From an uncultured Nitrososphaera sp. (GTDB taxonomy: Archaea > Thermoproteota > Nitrososphaeria > Nitrososphaerales > Nitrososphaeraceae), in assembly GCF_946478925.1 (NCBI RefSeq), contig NZ_CAMLDP010000074.1, positions 1 through 8,745 of the forward strand: a stretch of DNA of 8,745 nt. Direction: 5' to 3'. A model generated the notes under the pieces. That model saw nothing but the letters and a program-made list of their open reading frames with translations. It ran no database searches and was not told where the DNA came from. The position numbers were made by a program, and so were the translations under genes. Shown one piece after another: positions 5,323 through 8,745 of this stretch (its first letter is position 1; every line of letters starts with the position of its first letter).

Positions 5323-6276
5323 TTGGCCGAAACCATCCAAAGGCATTACGATGTTGTGATAATTGGCTCGGGCCCGGCAGGATACACTGCCGGCGTTTAC
5401 ACCTCCCGCGCAAAACTTTCAGTCCTCATAATTTCCGGCACGCTTCCCGGCGGCCAGCTGATGACCACAAGCGAGGTCGAGAACTATCCCGGCTTTCCAA
5501 GCGGCATATTCGGGCCGGAGCTGATGATGAACATGCGCCAGCAGGCAGAACGCTTTGGCGCAGTCATCGTTGACGACGAAGTAACGCAGGTCGATTTCAA
5601 GCAGAGGCCGTTTAGGATAACCACCCACTCTGAAACGTACGACTCTGACGCAGTCATCATTTGTACCGGCGCATCGCCGAGAAAGCTTGGCATACAGGCA
5701 GAGCAGCAGTTTGGGGGCAGGGGGGTTTCGTACTGCGCGACGTGCGACGGCCCGTTCTTCAAGGGCGAAGACATTGTGGTAGTCGGCGGGGGCGACACCG
5801 CGGTAGAAGAGGCGACGTTTCTGACAAAGTTCGGCAAGTCGGTGAAAATAGTGCACAGGCGCGACTCGCTGCGCGCAAGCGCGATAATGCAGGAAAAGGC
5901 AAAAGAGAACCCAAAGATAGAGTTTCTTTGGAACAACGTAGTCACCGACATCAAGGGCGACAAAAAGGTCGCCACAGTGTTGCTAAAGGACATAAAGACC
6001 GGCAAAGAGACTACGGTCAAGGCAGGCGGCCTCTTTGTAGCCATCGGGCACGAGCCCAACACGTCGATATTCCAGGGCCAAGTGGAGCTTGACGACAAGG
6101 GCTACATGGTGCTCAAGGAAAACACCAGGACAAGCGTCGAGGGCGTGTTTGCGGCGGGCGACGTCCACGACCACCGCTACAGGCAGGCAGTCACCGCCGC
6201 GGGCTTTGGCTGCATGGCGGCTATCGACGTCGAAAGGTGGCTTTCTGAAAGAAAGCACAACAACAAGAAAAAGTAG
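5323..6276 (+). CDS. trxB: Thioredoxin reductase (NADPH-type)
   Basis: This FAD enzyme reduces thioredoxin with NADPH in the cytoplasm and supports thiol-dependent pathways. The 317-residue length is typical of the low-molecular-weight class. Visible motifs are the FAD-binding GSGPAG (15-20), PGGQL with TTSEVENYPGFP (42-59), the redox-active dithiol CATC (Cys138 and Cys141) followed by DGPFF, the NADPH-binding GGGDTA (155-160), the HRRxxxR signature (178-184) that favours NADPH over NADH, and the FAD-binding GVFAAGD (274-280) with RQAVTAAG (287-294). The start is TTG at 5323. An in-frame TGA lies at 5311-5313, and the next methionine is residue 47, beyond the FAD loop, so TTG is the only plausible start. 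The lysine-rich C-terminal tail is unremarkable. Its stop is four bases from the convergent cysM stop. Confidence 0.95.
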   Translation: MAETIQRHYDVVIIGSGPAGYTAGVYTSRAKLSVLIISGTLPGGQLMTTSEVENYPGFPSGIFGPELMMNMRQQAERFGAVIVDDEVTQVDFKQRPFRITTHSETYDSDAVIICTGASPRKLGIQAEQQFGGRGVSYCATCDGPFFKGEDIVVVGGGDTAVEEATFLTKFGKSVKIVHRRDSLRASAIMQEKAKENPKIEFLWNNVVTDIKGDKKVATVLLKDIKTGKETTVKAGGLFVAIGHEPNTSIFQGQVELDDKGYMVLKENTRTSVEGVFAAGDVHDHRYRQAVTAAGFGCMAAIDVERWLSERKHNNKKK

Positions 6277-6280
6277 AGGA

Positions 6281-7285
6281 TTAGTTCAGGCTGTAGGCCA
6301 GCTTTGACATGTGCTTGGCGTTTTTCAGGGCGCGGTCGTATTCCTGTTCGGTAAACACTCCCTCGCGCACGTAGAGGCTCTTGAACTTGCGGCCGTCGTC
6401 TGCGAATATCCCCACGAGCACGCCGGCATCCATCTTTTGCGCGGTCGCAAGCATCGACTCCAGGACAGAGCCCGATGAAGGCCCTACAAGCAACCCCTCT
6501 TTTTCTGCAAGCAGTTTTGCCGCGTCAAAGGAGCCCTTGTTGGTCGCGGTGAACCATTCGTCTACCACCGACTGGCGTTTTTTGAAAAGGTCGGGCATCG
6601 CAGATTCTTCAAAGTTCCTAAGGCCCTGAAGCAGATGGTTCTTTTGCGCCTGCACCGCCACCACCTTGACGCTCTGGCTCTTTTCCTTCAGGTACGTCGC
6701 CGTGCCTGTGATAGTGCCTCCTGTGCCGCAGCCCGTCAGGAAATGCGTGACGGTGCCGTTTGTCTGCTTCCAGATCTCCGGCCCCGTGCTTTCATAATGT
6801 GCAAGGAAATTGGCGTCGTTTTCGTACTGGTTTGGCATGTAGTAAATGTCAGGCCGGGGCTTGGAAATTGCTTTTGCAAGCGCGATGCTCTGGTCGGTCC
6901 CTGCCCCCACCCTCGGGCACAGATCGTCGGACGTCTCGTGCAGCGTCGCGCCAAGGTGCCGCAGGATGTTTTTCGTCTCGTCGCTCACTTTCTCCGGGAT
7001 GACTATCTCTACCTTGTAGCCGAGCGCCGACGCGATGCCTGTCAGCGCGATGCCAGTGTTGCCCGACGTAGGCTCGATGATGATGCTCTTGTCCTTTTTC
7101 AGTATGCCGCGCTTTTCAGCGTCCTTTACCATCCAGTACGCGGCGCGGTCCTTGACAGAGCCAAACGGGTTGTGCCATTCAAGTTTTGCATACAACTTGA
7201 CATTCTTTGTCGCAAACGACTTTAGCTCTACAAGTGGTGTCTGTCCGATGCGCTGCACCACGTCTGGGCTTGCGACTGCAGTCAT
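6281..7285 (-). CDS. cysM: Cysteine synthase, CysM-like, PLP-dependent
   Basis: This fold-type II PLP enzyme makes cysteine by replacing the leaving group of an activated serine with sulfur. In the 334 residues, Lys45 in NPFGSVKDR is the Schiff-base lysine. TSGNTG (73-78) binds the substrate carboxylate, GTGGT (187-191) holds the PLP phosphate, and SSG (270-272) contacts the pyridine nitrogen. The segment QGLRNFEESAMP (220-231) resembles mycobacterial CysM (LRNMDEG), in which that arginine binds the phosphate of O-phosphoserine. Arg223 therefore hints at O-phosphoserine rather than O-acetylserine as substrate, by inference. C-terminal extension YSLN is ordinary. The ATG at 7285 lies one base after the tusA stop, so the two genes are almost certainly co-transcribed and translationally coupled. 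An alternative label is cysK. Confidence 0.9.
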   Translation of the reverse strand: MTAVASPDVVQRIGQTPLVELKSFATKNVKLYAKLEWHNPFGSVKDRAAYWMVKDAEKRGILKKDKSIIIEPTSGNTGIALTGIASALGYKVEIVIPEKVSDETKNILRHLGATLHETSDDLCPRVGAGTDQSIALAKAISKPRPDIYYMPNQYENDANFLAHYESTGPEIWKQTNGTVTHFLTGCGTGGTITGTATYLKEKSQSVKVVAVQAQKNHLLQGLRNFEESAMPDLFKKRQSVVDEWFTATNKGSFDAAKLLAEKEGLLVGPSSGSVLESMLATAQKMDAGVLVGIFADDGRKFKSLYVREGVFTEQEYDRALKNAKHMSKLAYSLN

Positions 7286-7286
7286 T

Positions 7287-7529
7287 TTACTTCGCCTTTT
7301 TGATTACGAATTCCAGGTCTTTCTGTGTCTTGTTTATGGCCAAAAGCTCGTGGCCGTTGCGCTTGACCCACCTTGAAATGTCCTCTTCGGATTCCGGGTC
7401 GTCAGCTACTATCTTCAACACATCGCCGATTGACAGGCGCTCGATTTCCATCTTTGTCCTAAAGACCGGCTCGGGGCAGTAAAGTCCCCTCACGTCGATT
7501 GACTTTGTTGGGTTACTGCTGGTACTCAT
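7287..7529 (-). CDS. tusA: TusA-family sulfur carrier protein
   Basis: TusA proteins carry a persulfide sulfur on a conserved cysteine and pass it between enzymes. The 80-residue product has the signature CPEP with the active Cys18 (DVRGLYCPEPVFRTK), the IGDVLKIVADDP strand region and the SRWVKRNGHELL helix typical of the two-layer fold. I choose the ATG at 7529. A longer frame from TTG 7556 (89 residues) exists, but the TATA-like box at 7563-7570 places transcription start near 7540, downstream of that TTG. The added nine residues also have no counterpart in the family. It is the first gene of a pair with cysM, one base apart. No cysteine desulfurase or TusBCDE partner is present in the window. 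Confidence 0.92.
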   Translation of the reverse strand: MSTSSNPTKSIDVRGLYCPEPVFRTKMEIERLSIGDVLKIVADDPESEEDISRWVKRNGHELLAINKTQKDLEFVIKKAK

Positions 7530-7562
7530 ATACTGTTGAACAAGGGTATTGAACAACAGCGT

Positions 7563-7570
7563 TATATTAA
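7563..7570 (-). promoter_or_regulatory. TATA-like box for tusA-cysM
   Basis: On the minus strand the sequence reads TTAATATA, centred 38 bases before the ATG at 7529. This predicts a leader of about ten bases. It argues against the TTG at 7556, which would lie upstream of the transcription start. Confidence 0.45.
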
Positions 7571-7718
7571 GTGTTTTTTAGGAAACCCTAGGCTTTACAA
7601 GATTTTTAAGTCGTGAATAATTTATGATTGCAAAAGGCCACGGGAATATAAAAAATTGCCTATAGAAACACGCTGTTTTTGCCACCTTACAATTCACCTG
7701 AACTTGTTTGCAAAACTC

Positions 7719-7727
7719 ATTAATTTT
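7719..7727 (+). promoter_or_regulatory. TATA-like box for the alpha/beta hydrolase gene
   Basis: ATTAATTTT is centred 28 bases before the ATG at 7751 but only about ten bases before the ATG at 7733. The usual spacing in this window therefore favours 7751 as the start. The rest of the divergent region (7571-7718) is AT-rich and shows no gene or clear structure. Confidence 0.5.
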
Positions 7728-7750
7728 CACACATGCATCTTTTTTCTGAC

Positions 7751-8605
7751 ATGCCCTTTGTCAAGACTAACGACGGGACATCATTGTACGTGGAAGACAC
7801 GGCAGGCAAGGGCAAGCCCATCGTATTCATTCATGGATGGCCGCTGAGCCACCAGATGTTTGAGCCCCAGTTCATGCACCTACACAATAAAGGATACCGC
7901 TGTATCGGAATCGACCTCCGGGGTTTTGGCAGGTCAGACAAGCCGTGGGAAGGGTACAGCTACGGAACGTTTGCCGACGACATTGAAGACGTGATGACTG
8001 CGCTCAACCTGCATGGCGCAACGCTGGTAGGGTTTTCTATGGGAGGGGCCATAGCAATGCACTATGCGGCAAAGTATTCTTCTCCCTCTTCAGGCAGGGT
8101 TTCAAGGGTGGTATTCATGGGTGCGGCCGCGCCGTGCTTTACAAAAAGGGAGGACTATCCGTACGGCCTTGACAAGTCGGCCTGCGACGGCCTTATCACG
8201 CAGTCCCTGAACGACAGGGCAAAGATGGTCTCAGATTTTGGCAAGATTTTCTTTAGCAGAGAGGACTCGCAAAGCAAGGAAATGAACGACTGGCTGTTTG
8301 CAATAAACATGGAGGCGTCGCCGTACGCCACGGTAAAATGTCTTGAAGAGCTGCGCGATGCCGACCTTCGCGACGACATGCGCAAGGTGAGCGAAAGAAG
8401 GCTGCCTGTGGCCATATTTCACGGCGCCAAGGACAAGATCTGCCCTTTCGACTTGGCAAAGGTGATGAACAAGGGGATGGAGGGTTCGAGGCCGGTCATG
8501 TTTGAAAATAGCGGGCACGGGTTGAACATAGAGGAAAAGGAAAAGGCTAACGAGGAACTGGCAAAGTTTGTAGAGCTAGAGCTCCCCGAACAGACGAAAA
8601 AGTAA
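7751..8605 (+). CDS. Alpha/beta hydrolase, chloroperoxidase/arylesterase-like
   Basis: The 284-residue protein has the full alpha/beta-hydrolase layout. The oxyanion-hole motif HGWPLS (28-33) is followed by GIDLRGFGRSDKP (53-65). The nucleophile elbow GFSMGG carries Ser96, GAKDKICPF carries the acid Asp228, and NSGHGL carries His256. A cap region lies at about 128-195. The triad and the RGFGRSDKP motif resemble cofactor-free haloperoxidases and esterases, but the substrate cannot be told. No signal peptide is seen, so it is probably cytoplasmic. I choose the ATG at 7751. A start at 7733 (290 residues) would begin MHLFSD but would lie too close to the TATA box. It is divergent from tusA and convergent with the gene at the right edge. 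Confidence 0.92.
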   Translation: MPFVKTNDGTSLYVEDTAGKGKPIVFIHGWPLSHQMFEPQFMHLHNKGYRCIGIDLRGFGRSDKPWEGYSYGTFADDIEDVMTALNLHGATLVGFSMGGAIAMHYAAKYSSPSSGRVSRVVFMGAAAPCFTKREDYPYGLDKSACDGLITQSLNDRAKMVSDFGKIFFSREDSQSKEMNDWLFAINMEASPYATVKCLEELRDADLRDDMRKVSERRLPVAIFHGAKDKICPFDLAKVMNKGMEGSRPVMFENSGHGLNIEEKEKANEELAKFVELELPEQTKK

Positions 8606-8619
8606 ATCATAGTTTGTAC

Positions 8620-8634
8620 GCTGCAGCCTGCAGC
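8620..8634. repeat. Near-palindrome between convergent genes
   Basis: Arms GCTGCAG (8620-8626) and CTGCAGC (8628-8634) surround one C. The 33-base gap between the two stop codons (8606-8638) is otherwise featureless. It might help end transcription from both sides, but no T-run follows. Confidence 0.3.
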
Positions 8635-8638
8635 AGAA

Positions 8639-8745
8639 TTAGTGGCTGCCCGCATGACGGAAAATGTCTTGTTTTTTCTGCCGCGACAGGTCTTTTGCAG
8701 ACGCCCTGCCTGCAGGCTCGAATTCGTAGCCGCGCACCAGGGCAA
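8639..8745 (-). CDS. cofE: C-terminal end of a minus-strand gene, resembling F420-0:gamma-glutamyl ligase
   Basis: Reading the minus strand from the window edge gives 34 residues and a TAA stop (8639-8641); the start lies outside. The end, with VRGYEFEP, ASAKDLSRQ and DIFRHAGSH, resembles the C-terminus of CofE, where a VRGY-type strand is followed by a SAKxLxRxxxxDLFR end. CofE adds glutamates to coenzyme F420. The match is from memory of the family's tail and needs the rest of the gene. Codon use and convergent orientation with the hydrolase support a real gene end, which is more certain than the name. Confidence 0.5.
   Translation of the reverse strand, partial: ALVRGYEFEPAGRASAKDLSRQKKQDIFRHAGSH

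Noticed and set aside
5484..6098. Long open minus-strand frame opposite trxB
   Set aside because: Antisense shadow of a well-supported gene; composition typical of shadows.
7571..7718. Possible small RNA in the divergent region, with several T and A runs
   Set aside because: No stable inverted repeat, C/D box or conserved-looking structure could be found by eye.
8419..8745. Minus-strand frame reaching the right edge and overlapping the hydrolase
   Set aside because: It covers a well-supported gene. A different minus-strand frame ending at 8639 gives a plausible protein end and fits the convergent layout.

Overview
The window looks like chromosomal DNA of an ammonia-oxidising thaumarchaeon, most probably of the Nitrososphaera type. 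This rests on gene content and sequence style: an archaeal Thi4, a thaumarchaeal TPR/winged-helix protein, a DUF6775-type protein, and inositol-phosphate synthase next to thioredoxin reductase. It also rests on archaeal promoters, because AT-rich TATA-like boxes sit about 24-29 bases before most start codons and Shine-Dalgarno sequences are absent, which implies mostly leaderless mRNAs. The genus is inferred; no rRNA marker is present.

Layout. Positions 1-1400 are comparatively AT-rich and hold two small uncharacterised plus-strand genes (178-552 and 704-1129), followed by a 271-base gap with possible RNA secondary structure (1156-1244). Positions 1401-4434 carry a TPR protein with a winged-helix domain, a myo-inositol-1-phosphate synthase and the thiazole synthase Thi4, each apparently with its own promoter. 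Positions 4460-5188 encode a DUF6775-like putative metalloprotein, starting at TTG just behind the T-rich tract that follows thi4. Thioredoxin reductase (5323-6276, TTG start) runs plus-strand and meets, only 4 bases away, a minus-strand bicistron of tusA (7287-7529) and a CysM-like cysteine synthase (6281-7285). A divergent promoter region separates tusA from an alpha/beta hydrolase (best start 7751, end 8605). The right edge carries the C-terminal end of a minus-strand gene resembling cofE (F420 gamma-glutamyl ligase).

How the genes may work together. Four genes between 3622 and 7529 deal with sulfur or thiols: Thi4 with a cysteine at the position that donates sulfur in the eukaryotic enzyme, thioredoxin reductase, a cysteine synthase with an arginine where O-phosphoserine-using CysM has one, and the sulfur carrier TusA one base upstream of it. 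This suggests a cysteine/thiol economy neighbourhood in an aerobic archaeon, with TusA possibly linked to cysteine synthesis. Inositol-phosphate synthase would feed inositol head groups of archaeal lipids. No mobile element, CRISPR array, tRNA or rRNA was seen. No wholly new multi-gene system is evident. The tusA-cysM pairing, the Cys-type Thi4, the DUF6775 protein and the structured gap are the best leads.
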